From: Lachnospiraceae bacterium
GTDB taxonomy: Bacteria > Bacillota > Clostridia > Lachnospirales > Lachnospiraceae
Direction of reading: 5' to 3'
Assembly: GCA_022794265.1 (NCBI GenBank)
Contig: JAAWEK010000005.1
Location: 62,001 to 126,000, forward strand
Length of the DNA stretch: 64,000 nt
Part shown: positions 18,397 to 28,296 of the stretch, in pieces
Layout: every line of letters begins with the position of its first letter
How positions within the stretch are numbered: position 1 is the first letter of the stretch
The notes under the pieces: generated by a model
Database searches by the model: none
What the model was told of the DNA's origin: nothing
What the model saw: only the letters and a program-made list of their open reading frames with translations
Program-made: the position numbers and the translations under genes

Positions 18397-21300
18397 GATG
18401 ATTTTTCTCCTTTCTTCCGGCCCTTTCCCGAATGACGCTCCAAACCTGATCTTTTCCCGGATTGGAAAGTTTACGGTATTCATATCCGGCAATATTCCGG
18501 TCAAATCCGCAGACCGATTTATATTTGCAATACATGCAGGGAGCAGAAGCAGTATCCGGCGTTCCTCCTGCTTTGGTCCTCACATAGGGGTTCACTTCAA
18601 TACATCCCTCCATGATTCGTTTCCCAATCTCTCCTACTTCTCTATGAACGTAATCCAGCAAATTCTCAAAATCCCCTGGTTCCACACAGGCAGAAGATTC
18701 GCTTAAACTGCCATTTTTGTTCACAGTTACCGGTATTACCGGTGAAGCATAGGCGGTGCTGCCCCGCTCTCCAATCCGTACATCCAGGGCTTCCAGAATA
18801 TTTTCTCCGGAACTTAACAAACCGTTGGGACACAATTCTTTAATATACTCTTCTTTTTCCTCTATATCCGCCGGCGACTCTTTCTCTTCTGTCAATTCCC
18901 CTGCCGCATCCAGAGCATCACCGATATTGACGGACTCCTGTCCACCGCTGCTCTCTATCACCGGATTGTCTATGTTATAATACAACATACCGGCAGGATA
19001 GACATTTTTACCCGGAAACCGCTTTCTGGTCAATGCCAGAGCCGCCTTCATATAAACCACCAGCTGTAACTGCAGATGATGATACACATCATTGATATTA
19101 AACTTTTTCAACCCAGATTTATAGTCTACAATCTTGATATATATGTCATCGCCACTATGATAGTAATCAATCCGGTCTATTTTCCCGTGAAGCTCCATTC
19201 TCTGATGATTTCCGTATACATGGGACAATTCCGGCAGTCCCCGTTCCGAAGCAAACTTAACCTCAAATCCTCCGGGAACAAAATTTCCCTGTTTTACCTG
19301 CTGCTGCAACACCCAAATAGTTTTATCCGTAATATTTTTTATCCGTTCAAACATATACCGGTTTCGGGCAGAATCATAAATAGCGCTGTCTGCATACTTT
19401 GCCTCAATTTCTTTCAGAGATTCCGCTATCAGATCTTCTCTCTGCCGGTCCCCGATTTCCTTCCAGGATAAATGATTTTCTTCCAGTTTTTTTGAAAAGA
19501 TATCAATAGCCTCATGGTAAATATTCCCTATATCCGTATATTCCACTTCAAATCCTTTGCGCTCCACCAGCTGCAGCCCATAATCCACAAAATGCTTATA
19601 GGCACACTGGGCAAATTCCTCCAGCCTGGACACGCTGTTATACAAACTGGAACCATACAACATAGTTGCGGCTATGCTGCTCATGGTCGTCTCCCCCTGC
19701 TCAAAACAGGCGGCTTCTATCAGAGAATTAAAATCCGTCTCCCTTCCGGCCAGTTCCCGGTAAATCTCCCGGAACATTTCACTTTTCTGACCATCCATAT
19801 ATTCATAAATATTTTCTGAAACATACCGGTATGCCGTAGCCTGATTGGTAATCTTCAGGATAGGTGTTTTCTGTTCTTCCTTTTCCTGTTCCCATATCTT
19901 TATATCCGGAAACAACTTGCAGATATGTCCAATCAGATAGGAAGGACGGCAGGAACTTCCGTCGCCGCTGATTCTCTTATAGGAAAGAAATAATTTTTCC
20001 GACGGTTTGGTCAGCATCCGGTAGAGATAAAACTTCTGAATAAAGGCATCCTCTCTGGCAGTGGGCGACAATTCCACCCCGCTCTCTGCCAGAAAACTGC
20101 GTTCTGCCTGAGTCAGAATTCCTTTTCTTCCTGAGACTTTTGGAATCAGTCCATCATTGACACCGATTAAAAACAGTACCCGGATGTCCTTTAATCTGGT
20201 TCGCTCGATATCGCCCACAGATACCCGGTCCAGCGCCGGCGGCACCACTCCCACCTTGATTTCCTCAAATCCCGCATCCAATATGGATACCAGCTCCTGT
20301 ATCTGTATCTGTTCCTCTCCAATCAGAAATACAGTCTTATCAAAGAGTTCCATAATCTTTCCATAGGTCTGTGCATACTCTCCGGCCAGCGACATTTTTC
20401 CTTCCCGCACAAACTGTTCTTTCCGCTCCAGCACTTTCCCTTCCAGATTCAGCCGGACCCCGAACTCATAAATGGCTGTCACCGCCTCCTTTACGGTTAT
20501 GGGTTTCCCCGATTTTTTCCGTTTCAGCGTCTGATATAAAAAACCGGTATCTTCAAGCAGCTTATCCCTTGCCTGCAGAATTCTTTCATCTTCCGTTTTA
20601 AAATTACCGCACCATCGCTTATAGCCCCGGATTCCTCTTTCCAGCACATGGTTTTCCAAAATATCAATTTCCTCCCGTGTCAGGGATGACATATAACACC
20701 TCAGATACCGGAACACGCTTTCATAGGAAAAATTTTCAGTGATAATTTCCAGAACTGCCCGTATGGTTTCAACCATGGGATTAGCAGTGATACTTCTTTT
20801 ATAGTCAATGAAACAGGGAATATCATGTTGTTCAAAGGCTTCTGCCAGAACCCGGTGATATCCTTCAATATCCGCCGTTAAAACTGCAATTTCCCTATAG
20901 CGGATATTCTGCTCCCGGACCAGGGATTTTATGGATGAAGCCACATAATCCGCCTCCTGTACCGGTCCCGTGGATACGGCTATAGCAATACTCTGGTTTT
21001 CATGACTCTCATTTCTCCGCCGTTTTCCCGAAACATTCTGTTGCTTCCCGAACCGGAATATATTCTGTTCCAGAGCCGCCAGGTCATCAGTTACAGAAAA
21101 CCTCTTTGGTTCTGTCAGAATCAAATCATTATGTACCTCTGCTCCATACTCTTGGGCCAGTTTCTTTAGACGGTTTACCGTCTTAATTGTCAGCAAGAAG
21201 ATATCCTGTTCCTTTTCACTCTGCAGATGAGCCGGACCGGCATCCCGAATCGTCAGGGTGACGGTAACGCTTTTGGCATATTTCAGGAGCGCTCCAATTA

Positions 21301-21940
21301 CCTGATACTGTACCGGAGAAAAACCGGTATATTCATCAAAGGTAATATGACAATTCCTGACCATCCGGGAATGGGGAATCAGTTCACATGCCCGGGTCAG
21401 CAATTCTTCATTCATGATAAAGCGGTCTTTTAAAAACTTCCGAAGTTCCGTCTGAATCAGCAGAATATCCTGGCATTTTGCGTATAGCAGCGGACGGGTT
21501 TCCGACCGTTTCAAAATTTCCTTCAGTTCCTCTTCTCCGATGCCATACTGGCATAATTCTGAAATCACTGATTTCATTTCTTCAATAAATCCTGCCATCT
21601 TAACCTTTGAACCGAAAACAGAAAGCCGCTCCTTATTCTCTTCTATAATCTTTCGAAGAATCAGACATTTGCCGGTATCGTCCAGCACCCTTAAACTACA
21701 CAGTCCCGCCTCTTCAAAAATCCTTTTCGCCAGCCGCTCAAAGCTCAGGATATCAATACTCATGGTCCCCTTTCTGGGACTTAACTGAACAATTGTCTTC
21801 TGTGTCTCCATGGTAAACTGCTCCGGCACTATAGCCATAAAAGACTCATCCGGACAATCCATGCTTTTCCTCACCACATTCTGATACATCATAAAAGACT
21901 TGCCAGTCCCGCTGCCACCCAGAATAAGCTGTAAACCCAT
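18359..21940 (-). CDS. addB: ATP-dependent helicase/nuclease subunit B
   Basis: AddB is the second subunit of AddAB. The 1193-residue protein opens with Walker A LILGGSGTGKSFMM at residues 6-19, has an inactivated helicase core, and ends with a RecB-type nuclease domain (KIDRIDYYHSGDDIYIKIVDYKSG is split as IDRIDYY and KIVDYKSG) that cuts the 5' strand. An iron-sulfur site is formed by Cys in RLEEFAQCAYKHF and the late C-x2-C-x5-C of PCMYCKYKSVC. It is the first gene of the addB-addA-peptidase operon; its start faces a 203-nt hairpin element and a divergent membrane-protein gene. Length and motifs fit full function. Confidence 0.95.
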   Translation of the reverse strand: MGLQLILGGSGTGKSFMMYQNVVRKSMDCPDESFMAIVPEQFTMETQKTIVQLSPRKGTMSIDILSFERLAKRIFEEAGLCSLRVLDDTGKCLILRKIIEENKERLSVFGSKVKMAGFIEEMKSVISELCQYGIGEEELKEILKRSETRPLLYAKCQDILLIQTELRKFLKDRFIMNEELLTRACELIPHSRMVRNCHITFDEYTGFSPVQYQVIGALLKYAKSVTVTLTIRDAGPAHLQSEKEQDIFLLTIKTVNRLKKLAQEYGAEVHNDLILTEPKRFSVTDDLAALEQNIFRFGKQQNVSGKRRRNESHENQSIAIAVSTGPVQEADYVASSIKSLVREQNIRYREIAVLTADIEGYHRVLAEAFEQHDIPCFIDYKRSITANPMVETIRAVLEIITENFSYESVFRYLRCYMSSLTREEIDILENHVLERGIRGYKRWCGNFKTEDERILQARDKLLEDTGFLYQTLKRKKSGKPITVKEAVTAIYEFGVRLNLEGKVLERKEQFVREGKMSLAGEYAQTYGKIMELFDKTVFLIGEEQIQIQELVSILDAGFEEIKVGVVPPALDRVSVGDIERTRLKDIRVLFLIGVNDGLIPKVSGRKGILTQAERSFLAESGVELSPTAREDAFIQKFYLYRMLTKPSEKLFLSYKRISGDGSSCRPSYLIGHICKLFPDIKIWEQEKEEQKTPILKITNQATAYRYVSENIYEYMDGQKSEMFREIYRELAGRETDFNSLIEAACFEQGETTMSSIAATMLYGSSLYNSVSRLEEFAQCAYKHFVDYGLQLVERKGFEVEYTDIGNIYHEAIDIFSKKLEENHLSWKEIGDRQREDLIAESLKEIEAKYADSAIYDSARNRYMFERIKNITDKTIWVLQQQVKQGNFVPGGFEVKFASERGLPELSHVYGNHQRMELHGKIDRIDYYHSGDDIYIKIVDYKSGLKKFNINDVYHHLQLQLVVYMKAALALTRKRFPGKNVYPAGMLYYNIDNPVIESSGGQESVNIGDALDAAGELTEEKESPADIEEKEEYIKELCPNGLLSSGENILEALDVRIGERGSTAYASPVIPVTVNKNGSLSESSACVEPGDFENLLDYVHREVGEIGKRIMEGCIEVNPYVRTKAGGTPDTASAPCMYCKYKSVCGFDRNIAGYEYRKLSNPGKDQVWSVIRERAGRKEKNHHAHVDNTAEEGN

Positions 21941-22017
21941 GGGATATCTCCTTTCCTATACAATACTTCCACTATCCATTTTTTACTATATTCATTCATC
22001 ACACCGTTAAAATCAAA

Positions 22018-22220
22018 AGAAATCGAAACACTCCGGCGGAGGCGGGACTCATGGGCCATGGGCTTACAGGTTCGTTTTCACTCCGTTGGTCATACAATTC
22101 AAGTTTTTTGTTCGCTTTGGACGGACAAAGAAACTTGAATTGTTCGCCCAAAGTCGCAATTCACGAACCTGTAAGCCCATGGCCCATGAGTCCCGCCTCC
22201 ACCGGAGCATTTCGATTTCT
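22018..22220. repeat. 203-nt imperfect inverted repeat (long hairpin element)
   Basis: Outer arms at 22018-22074 and 22164-22220 are reverse complements at 54 of 57 positions; both contain the string CATGGGCCATGGGCTTAC or its complement. A second, inner stem pairs 22095-22106 (CAATTCAAGTTT) with 22131-22142. The whole can fold into a long interrupted hairpin or cruciform. It fills most of the gap between divergent addB and the FMN-bind-like gene. The compact palindromic design is that of a non-autonomous MITE or REP-like element; no terminal target duplication was established. Confidence 0.85.
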
Positions 22221-22292
22221 TACAATAAGCTATCATAAATATGGTTTTTCCTTAATATACTGAACTATAAATAATCGATTGGAGAATATGTT

Positions 22293-22895
22293 ATGAAAGA
22301 TAATCCTCGCATCATGGTATTCCGGCTTAAAGAATTGATATATACCGGCATATTCATCATACTCGGCATATTACTGATCATTCTGATGATCTATATGTTC
22401 AGCTCCAAAGGAAGTTCTGACAAAAATGCATCCGCCGGTGAATTATCCACAACAGCAAATGACTTTACGGGTTCCATGAAAACAGCGGCGGAAGTTACTA
22501 CGCCTGCCGAAACAGCTCCCAGGTCAGCCGATGAGGATCAGGCCTCAGCTGAAACAACTTCTGCGCCTGGACCGGAATCCCCTTCCACTGCCGCAAACCA
22601 GTACATCCCAGGCGTATATACGTCTTCATTGATTTTGAATAACAGCACACTGGAAATACAGGTATGTGTGGATTCCAACCATATCAATTCCGTTTCCATC
22701 AATAATATGGACGAAGCTGTTACCACCATGTATCCTTTAATGGCCAATTCCATCAATGATATTTCCAACCAAATCGTAAACAGCCAGTCGCTGGAAAACA
22801 TTACATATACCGAAGATTGCCGTTATACCTATATCATTCTTCTGGATGCCATCGCAACCACTCTGGAAAAAGCCAAAGTACAACCGGCAGTCTGA
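22293..22895 (+). CDS. Membrane-anchored FMN-bind-like protein
   Basis: A 200-residue protein. A short basic N-terminus is followed by one hydrophobic helix (about 16-40, TGIFIILGILLIILMIYMF), a Ser/Thr/Ala/Pro-rich linker (about 42-105) and a C-terminal domain of about 95 residues starting YIPGVYTSSLIL, with VCVDSNHINSVSI and EAVTTMYPLMANS. This pattern resembles the FMN_bind-type extracytoplasmic domains of Clostridia, but no covalent-flavin Thr motif is evident. GGAG precedes the ATG by 8 nt. It is transcribed alone, divergent from addB and convergent with the NAD synthetase gene. A redox or envelope role is inference. Confidence 0.62.
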   Translation: MKDNPRIMVFRLKELIYTGIFIILGILLIILMIYMFSSKGSSDKNASAGELSTTANDFTGSMKTAAEVTTPAETAPRSADEDQASAETTSAPGPESPSTAANQYIPGVYTSSLILNNSTLEIQVCVDSNHINSVSINNMDEAVTTMYPLMANSINDISNQIVNSQSLENITYTEDCRYTYIILLDAIATTLEKAKVQPAV

Positions 22896-22908
22896 AAGCC
22901 ATACAATA

Positions 22909-24915
22909 TCATTTTTCCAGTTCTTCCAGGCTGCGAAGCCACAGGGAAACACAGGCATCGCTTGGCATCCTTAAATCTCCTCTCGGAGATACGGCAACGG
23001 TTCCCACTTTCGGACCATCCGGAAGACAGGAACGTTTAAACTGCTGACTGAAGAACCTTCTGTAAAAGATTTTCAGCCATTTCAGAATTACTGTGGTCTC
23101 ATATGTTCCATGAAATGCTTTTTGAGCAAGAAAATAAATTTTTTTCGGCTCATATCCCAGTCTCAACACATAGTACATAAAGAAATCGTGTAATTCATAA
23201 GGTCCTACCAGATCTTCTGTCTTCTGGGCAATCTCCCCGTTTTCCCCAGGTGGCAGAAGTTCCGGACTTACCGGGGTATCCAGCACATCTGACAGCACCT
23301 TTCGCAGTATTTCATCACTGCAGGTATCTGCATAATACTGTACCAGATGACGAACCAGCGTCTTTGGAATCGAGGAATTAACCCCATACATAGACATATG
23401 GTCTCCGTTATAGGTTGCCCAGCCTAACACCAGTTCCGATAAATCTCCGGTTCCCACCACAAATCCATTATATTCATTTGCCAGATTCATTAAATACAGG
23501 GTTCTCTGTCTTGCCTGAACATTTTCATATGTCACATCATGTATGGATTCGTCATGTCCGATTGCTTCAAAATGCCGGGTGACCGCATCGGAAATGGGAA
23601 TTTCCAGCAGTGTGGCTCCTATTTTATTTATCATGGTTACTGCATTGTCATAGGTCCGGTTCGTGGTTCCCAATCCGGGCATGGTAACCGCAAGAATTTC
23701 CTTCCTGTCTCTGCCCAGCAGGTCAAATGCTCTGGCAGTAACCAGCAATGCCAGCGTGGAATCCAGTCCGCCGGATATTCCTACCACAGCCGTTGCCGCT
23801 TTGGTATGTTCCAGTCTTTTTTTCAGTCCCATGGACTGCAGCATCAGTATTTCGTCACAGCGCTCTTCTCTTTTCCGCCTGTCCTTCGGTACAAAAGGCA
23901 TTTGATCCACATGCCGCTCCAGGCAGTATTCCCTGCCGGTAACGGGACTGTTGCCCATGGAAAACGTTACCACGGTATAATCTTCCCTGTAACCGCTCTG
24001 ATAGGTGGTCATTCTCCGCCTTTCATTTTTAATCCGCTCCAGATCAATATCCGAACGGATGGTTTCATTGCAGAATCTTTTGGATTCCGCCAGAACCGTA
24101 CCGTTTTCCGCTATGATATTGTGGGCGGAAAATACCAGATCCGTGGAAGATTCCCCTTCTCCTGCATCCGCATAGATATATGCACAGACCAGCCTTGCCG
24201 ACTGTCCTGCAGCCAAATTTTTCCGGTAACATGCCTTTCCGGTCACTTCATCACTGGCAGATAAATTTGCGATTACCGTTGCTCCGGCCATGGCGTGGGA
24301 AATGCTGGGCGGATTAGGAATCCACAGGTCTTCACAGATTTCCGCCGCCACCGTAAAATCCGGCTGTTCCTTCCAGCGAAATAACAGATTTGTTCCCATA
24401 GGAACCGGATAGCCGTCAATTTCCACGGTAACGGTCGTTTCAAATCCTGGTGTAAAATGCCTTGCCTCATAAAATTCCGAATAGTTCGGCAGGTATTTTT
24501 TCGGAACCAGACCAAGAATCCTGCCTTTATACAATACGGCCGCCACATTATAGAGCTTCCCGATGTGTTCATACGGAAATCCCAGCAGTATCAGCATCTC
24601 ATATTCCGCCGCATAAACCGCTGTCTTAATAACTTCCTCTTTGGCAGCTTCCAGCATTGCCGACTGCCAGAATAAATCGCTGCAGGTATATCCGGTCACA
24701 CATAATTCCGGCAATACCAGTAATTTGACGCCTGCTCTGTACGCTTCCTCTATTTTCTCCCGAATCACGGTACCGTTATATTCCACATCTGCCACTTTTA
24801 TCTTTGGTGTCGCTGCGGAAACTTTTACAAATCCATAATCTGTATTCTGCACTGTGCTTTTACCCTGCCTTTCCGATTTTTTCTGAAACTCTGTGCATGT
24901 TGCATCCGTTTCCAT
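22909..24915 (-). CDS. nadE: Glutamine-dependent NAD+ synthetase
   Basis: NadE converts nicotinic acid adenine dinucleotide to NAD+ with ATP and ammonia from glutamine. The 668-residue two-domain form has an N-terminal nitrilase-type glutaminase with Glu in LPELCVTGYT, Lys in GLVPKKYLPNY and nucleophile Cys in VAAEICEDLWIP, and a C-terminal synthetase domain with the ATP P-loop VVGISGGLDSTLALL near residue 375. The ATG at 24915 has no Shine-Dalgarno box; GTG at 24852 follows AGGG and begins about six residues before the conserved YGFVKV, so the true start may be there. Monocistronic, between convergent and divergent neighbours. Confidence 0.95.
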   Translation of the reverse strand: METDATCTEFQKKSERQGKSTVQNTDYGFVKVSAATPKIKVADVEYNGTVIREKIEEAYRAGVKLLVLPELCVTGYTCSDLFWQSAMLEAAKEEVIKTAVYAAEYEMLILLGFPYEHIGKLYNVAAVLYKGRILGLVPKKYLPNYSEFYEARHFTPGFETTVTVEIDGYPVPMGTNLLFRWKEQPDFTVAAEICEDLWIPNPPSISHAMAGATVIANLSASDEVTGKACYRKNLAAGQSARLVCAYIYADAGEGESSTDLVFSAHNIIAENGTVLAESKRFCNETIRSDIDLERIKNERRRMTTYQSGYREDYTVVTFSMGNSPVTGREYCLERHVDQMPFVPKDRRKREERCDEILMLQSMGLKKRLEHTKAATAVVGISGGLDSTLALLVTARAFDLLGRDRKEILAVTMPGLGTTNRTYDNAVTMINKIGATLLEIPISDAVTRHFEAIGHDESIHDVTYENVQARQRTLYLMNLANEYNGFVVGTGDLSELVLGWATYNGDHMSMYGVNSSIPKTLVRHLVQYYADTCSDEILRKVLSDVLDTPVSPELLPPGENGEIAQKTEDLVGPYELHDFFMYYVLRLGYEPKKIYFLAQKAFHGTYETTVILKWLKIFYRRFFSQQFKRSCLPDGPKVGTVAVSPRGDLRMPSDACVSLWLRSLEELEK

Positions 24916-25107
24916 CGTCTATATGTAAGTATAAACGGATTTCGCAATTTTATCAACCGTTACTGTCAGACTGTACAGGCTGTAAGAGTAAATTAATGTT
25001 TGTTTTCCTTGCTATGCCCTTTTCAGTGTGATATTATAATCTGTAATATACATACAGACGTTTTTTCAAAAAACACCTGTATTAACATAGCGTTTAGAAA
25101 GGTATGA

Positions 25108-26292
25108 GTGAATATTATGACAACAAACGAAAAAGCTCTGGCTCTCCATGAAGAATGGAAGGGAAAGCTTACCACCGAATCCAAATGTACCATCCGTTCC
25201 AGGGAAGATCTGGCTCTTGCATATACGCCTGGTGTTGCGGAACCATGCAAGGTTATCGCCGGAAACCAGGAAGCCGCATACACATATACGATTAAACAAA
25301 ACACCATTGCCGTAGTCTCCGACGGAAGCGCAGTTCTCGGTCTGGGTAATATCGGTCCCTATGCCGCCATGCCTGTTATGGAAGGAAAAGCCGTATTATT
25401 TAAGTCTTTCGGAGATGTCAATGCATTTCCAATCTGTCTGGACACTCAGGATTCAGAAGAAATCATCCGGACATGTATCAATATTGCTCCTGCATTCGGC
25501 GGAATTAATCTGGAAGATATCTCCGCACCGAGGTGTTTTGAAATCGAATCCCGGTTAAAAGAACTTCTGGATATCCCTGTATTCCATGACGACCAGCACG
25601 GTACTGCCATCGTGGTACTGGCAGGACTGATTAACGCTTTAAAAATCACCGGTAAAACACCGGAACGCTGCCGTGTTGTGGTAAACGGAGCAGGAAGTGC
25701 CGGAATCGCCATTTCCAAATTGTTAATATCATATGGATTTAAAAATCTAACCCTTTGCGATATCAACGGTATTCTCTGTGAAAGTTCACCAAATCTGAAC
25801 TGGATGCAAAAATCCATGCTGGAAATCACCAATCCAGACAAGCGCTCCGGTTCCTTAAAGGATGCTCTGGCAGGCGCCGATATCTTTGTAGGCGTTTCCG
25901 CACCAAATATTGTAACACCGGAAATGGTACAGTCCATGAACCAGGATTCCATTTTATTTGCCATGGCGAATCCGGTTCCGGAAATCATGCCGGATACCGC
26001 AAAAGCTGCTGGTGCCAGAATCGTAGGTACCGGCCGCTCGGATTTCCCGAACCAGGTAAACAACGTCATAGCATTCCCAGGTATCTTTAAAGGCGCATTG
26101 GAAGGCCGTGCCTCCCAGATTACGGAAGAAATGAAACTGGCTGCTGCTCTGGCCATTGCAAACGTGGTTTCGGAGGATAAACTCTGTGATGACTTTATTC
26201 TGCCGGAAGCTTTCGACCCAAATGTAAAAGATGCCGTATGCAGAGCGGTGATGGATAATATAAAACCTGATGGCAGAAATATTAAGGCTTAA
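25108..26292 (+). CDS. NAD(P)-dependent malic enzyme
   Basis: This 394-residue cytoplasmic enzyme decarboxylates malate oxidatively to pyruvate. Visible marks are the N-terminal catalytic TPGVAEPCK with Tyr, the GSAVLGLGNIGP loop, metal-binding EDISAPRCFEIE and FHDDQHGTA, and the Rossmann motif VVNGAGSAGIAIS near residue 190; the GRSDFPNQVNNVIAFPGIF stretch is typical. Length matches the short bacterial class without the phosphotransacetylase extension. GTG at 25108 is used because AGG is close in front; ATG at 25117 in the same frame is the alternative. The 3' end overlaps the radical SAM gene by 23 nt. Confidence 0.94.
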   Translation: MNIMTTNEKALALHEEWKGKLTTESKCTIRSREDLALAYTPGVAEPCKVIAGNQEAAYTYTIKQNTIAVVSDGSAVLGLGNIGPYAAMPVMEGKAVLFKSFGDVNAFPICLDTQDSEEIIRTCINIAPAFGGINLEDISAPRCFEIESRLKELLDIPVFHDDQHGTAIVVLAGLINALKITGKTPERCRVVVNGAGSAGIAISKLLISYGFKNLTLCDINGILCESSPNLNWMQKSMLEITNPDKRSGSLKDALAGADIFVGVSAPNIVTPEMVQSMNQDSILFAMANPVPEIMPDTAKAAGARIVGTGRSDFPNQVNNVIAFPGIFKGALEGRASQITEEMKLAAALAIANVVSEDKLCDDFILPEAFDPNVKDAVCRAVMDNIKPDGRNIKA

Positions 26293-27202
26293 CGCCTATT
26301 TACGGAAACGGTTCGGAATAAAAGTTTACAAGCTGGCATTAAACGGCGGTATGAGTTGTCCGAACCGCGACGGAACGCTGGGAACCGGCGGCTGTATTTT
26401 CTGCAGTAAAGGAGGCTCGGGTGACTTTGCGGCCTCCTTTCTTTTGCCTGTACCGGAGCAGATTCAGCAGGCAAAACAACTTATATCCTCCAAAATTTCC
26501 AATCAGCCGGCTGGATATATTGCTTATTTTCAAGCATATACCAATACCTATGCCCCTGTGGAATATTTGCGAAAAATTTTTTATGAAGCCATAACCCCGT
26601 CAGATATCGTTGCTCTGTCCGTGGCCACCCGCCCTGACTGTATCGGTCCAGAGGTACTGGAATTATTGCAGGAACTGAATACCATAAAACCCGTATTTAT
26701 AGAACTTGGTCTTCAGACCATTCATCCGGGAACTGCCCGCTTTATCCGCCGGGGATATGATTTGAACGTATTTGATGAATGTATTGGTAAACTGCATGCC
26801 ATATCGGTTGATACGGTGGTTCATTTAATCCTGGGGCTGCCTGGAGAAACCCGGGAAGATATGACAGCTTCCGTCCGTTACATCAGCAGACTTCCGGTGT
26901 CCGGTGTAAAACTCCAGCTTCTTCATATATTAAAACATACGGACCTGGGAATTCTCTATGAAAACCACCCGGAAGAATTGCCAGTTTTATCTTTGGAAGA
27001 ATATACCGGGATTCTCGGGGACTGTATCGAACACCTGCGGCCGGATATCGTAGTTCACCGTCTCACAGGAGACGGACCCAAATCGCAGTTATTGGCGCCC
27101 ATGTGGTCTGCAGATAAGAAACGGGTTCTCAACTATATCAACCGCTACTTCAGCGAACATAATATTATTCAAGGAAGGAAATATACAGATTATGGCAATT
27201 GA
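26270..27202 (+). CDS. Radical SAM protein, TIGR01212 (YtqA/YhcC-like) family
   Basis: A 310-residue radical SAM enzyme. The family-specific cluster is CPNRDGTLGTGGCIFC (C-x11-C-x2-C) near residues 29-44, followed by the SAM-binding stretches FQAYTNTYAP, ELGLQTIHPGTARFI and HLILGLPGETREDM. The C-terminal part with SLEEYTGILGDCIEHLRPDIVVHRLTGD is also characteristic. The substrate of this family has not been settled to my knowledge; RNA-related roles have been suggested. Its start lies inside the end of the malic enzyme gene and its end overlaps the next gene by 11 nt, so the three are translationally coupled. Confidence 0.9.
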   Translation: MAEILRLNAYLRKRFGIKVYKLALNGGMSCPNRDGTLGTGGCIFCSKGGSGDFAASFLLPVPEQIQQAKQLISSKISNQPAGYIAYFQAYTNTYAPVEYLRKIFYEAITPSDIVALSVATRPDCIGPEVLELLQELNTIKPVFIELGLQTIHPGTARFIRRGYDLNVFDECIGKLHAISVDTVVHLILGLPGETREDMTASVRYISRLPVSGVKLQLLHILKHTDLGILYENHPEELPVLSLEEYTGILGDCIEHLRPDIVVHRLTGDGPKSQLLAPMWSADKKRVLNYINRYFSEHNIIQGRKYTDYGN

Positions 27203-27710
27203 ATCCACAACTTTATACAAATTAATTATTCTTTATATGTTAAATAAAGTAAACTTTCCTTTGACAAATTCACAGATATCCGAGTTCTTTTTAGAGAAAA
27301 ACTATACCTCCTATTTTACTTTACAGCAGGTAATCACCGAACTGGTAGATTCCCATCTGATCAGTATTGAAACGGTCCGTAACTCTTCTTATTACCATAT
27401 TACCTCGGAAGGCAGCGAAACGTTAGGTTTTTTTGGCAATAAGATACCAGGTGCCATAGTGGATGATATGGATATCTATCTGATGGAAAATAAATACGAA
27501 CTGAGAAATGAAGTGGGAACCATTGCGGATTATTACAAATCCACAACTTCCGATTATATCGTACACTGTCAGGTAAAAGAAGGACGGAGTACATTGATTG
27601 AAATAAACGTATCGGTGCCTACAAAAGAAGAGGCATCCTCCATGTGTGCCAAATGGAAGGATGCCAGTCAGGAAATATATGCTTTTATTATGAAATCATT
27701 GATGAAATAA
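27192..27710 (+). CDS. DUF4364 family winged-helix protein
   Basis: A 172-residue protein with an N-terminal winged-helix-like half (LYKLIILYMLNKVNFPLTNSQISEFF through VITELVDSHLISIE and YYHITSEGSETL) and a C-terminal half rich in short strands. It matches the DUF4364 family found widely in Clostridia. The start is within the radical SAM gene (11-nt overlap); the 3' end runs 23 nt into the convergent ysxC gene. The DNA-binding look suggests a transcription factor, but no target is known. AAGGAAGGAAATAT provides the binding site. Confidence 0.82.
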   Translation: MAIESTTLYKLIILYMLNKVNFPLTNSQISEFFLEKNYTSYFTLQQVITELVDSHLISIETVRNSSYYHITSEGSETLGFFGNKIPGAIVDDMDIYLMENKYELRNEVGTIADYYKSTTSDYIVHCQVKEGRSTLIEINVSVPTKEEASSMCAKWKDASQEIYAFIMKSLMK

Positions 27711-28272
27711 GTTCCAGTATTTCGTCCCTGCCCTGTTTCGTCGTTGCGGAAAAAGGAATTACCGTTGTATCCGGAAGCACATTCAGACCGTTCTTCAGCA
27801 TCTTAATGTGCTTTTGTATCTGGCTTCTGTTAATCTTATCCAGCTTTGTAGCTATAATAATAGGTTTATAGCCGTTATAATTAATCCACTCATACATATT
27901 GCGGTCGTTGGCGGACGGCTCATGTCTGATATCAATCAGTAGCAGCACCGCTTTCAATTGGCTGGAAGTCTGAAGATATTTCTCAATCATCACTCCCCAT
28001 TTCTCCTGCATTTCTCTGGATACTTTCGCATATCCATATCCCGGCAGGTCCACAAAATATAATTCTTTATTTACATTATAAAAATTAATCGTCTGTGTTT
28101 TTCCCGGCGCCGATGAAGTTCTTGCAAGAGCCTTCCGGTTCAGCAGTCCGTTAATCAATGAGGATTTTCCCACATTGGATTTTCCGGCAAAGGCAATCTC
28201 CGGCATTTGATTGTCAGGCAGTACGCTTGTTATTCCGCATACGGTTTCCAGTTCTGCATTTTTTATCTTCAT
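27688..28272 (-). CDS. ysxC: Ribosome biogenesis GTP-binding protein YsxC/EngB
   Basis: A 194-residue essential-type GTPase acting in 50S ribosomal subunit assembly. G1 is AGKSNVGKSSL near residue 29, G2 the threonine in KTQTINFY, G3 VDLPGYGYAK, G4 TKLD and G5 FSATTKQG. Length and order are those of the TrmE-Era-EngA-EngB superfamily member EngB. It follows lon by 24 nt on the same strand, the same order as clpX-lon-ysxC in Bacillus, and is the last gene of the quality-control block. Its 3' end overlaps the convergent DUF4364 gene. Confidence 0.96.
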   Translation of the reverse strand: MKIKNAELETVCGITSVLPDNQMPEIAFAGKSNVGKSSLINGLLNRKALARTSSAPGKTQTINFYNVNKELYFVDLPGYGYAKVSREMQEKWGVMIEKYLQTSSQLKAVLLLIDIRHEPSANDRNMYEWINYNGYKPIIIATKLDKINRSQIQKHIKMLKNGLNVLPDTTVIPFSATTKQGRDEILELISSMIS

Positions 28273-28296
28273 TTATATTCACACATTTTTCCTTTC

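Noticed and set aside
23539-24264. 241-codon plus-strand open frame
   Set aside because: Antisense shadow of nadE; no ribosome site and no recognisable domain.
25446-26156. 236-codon minus-strand open frame
   Set aside because: Antisense shadow of the malic enzyme gene, whose motifs are fully conserved on the plus strand.
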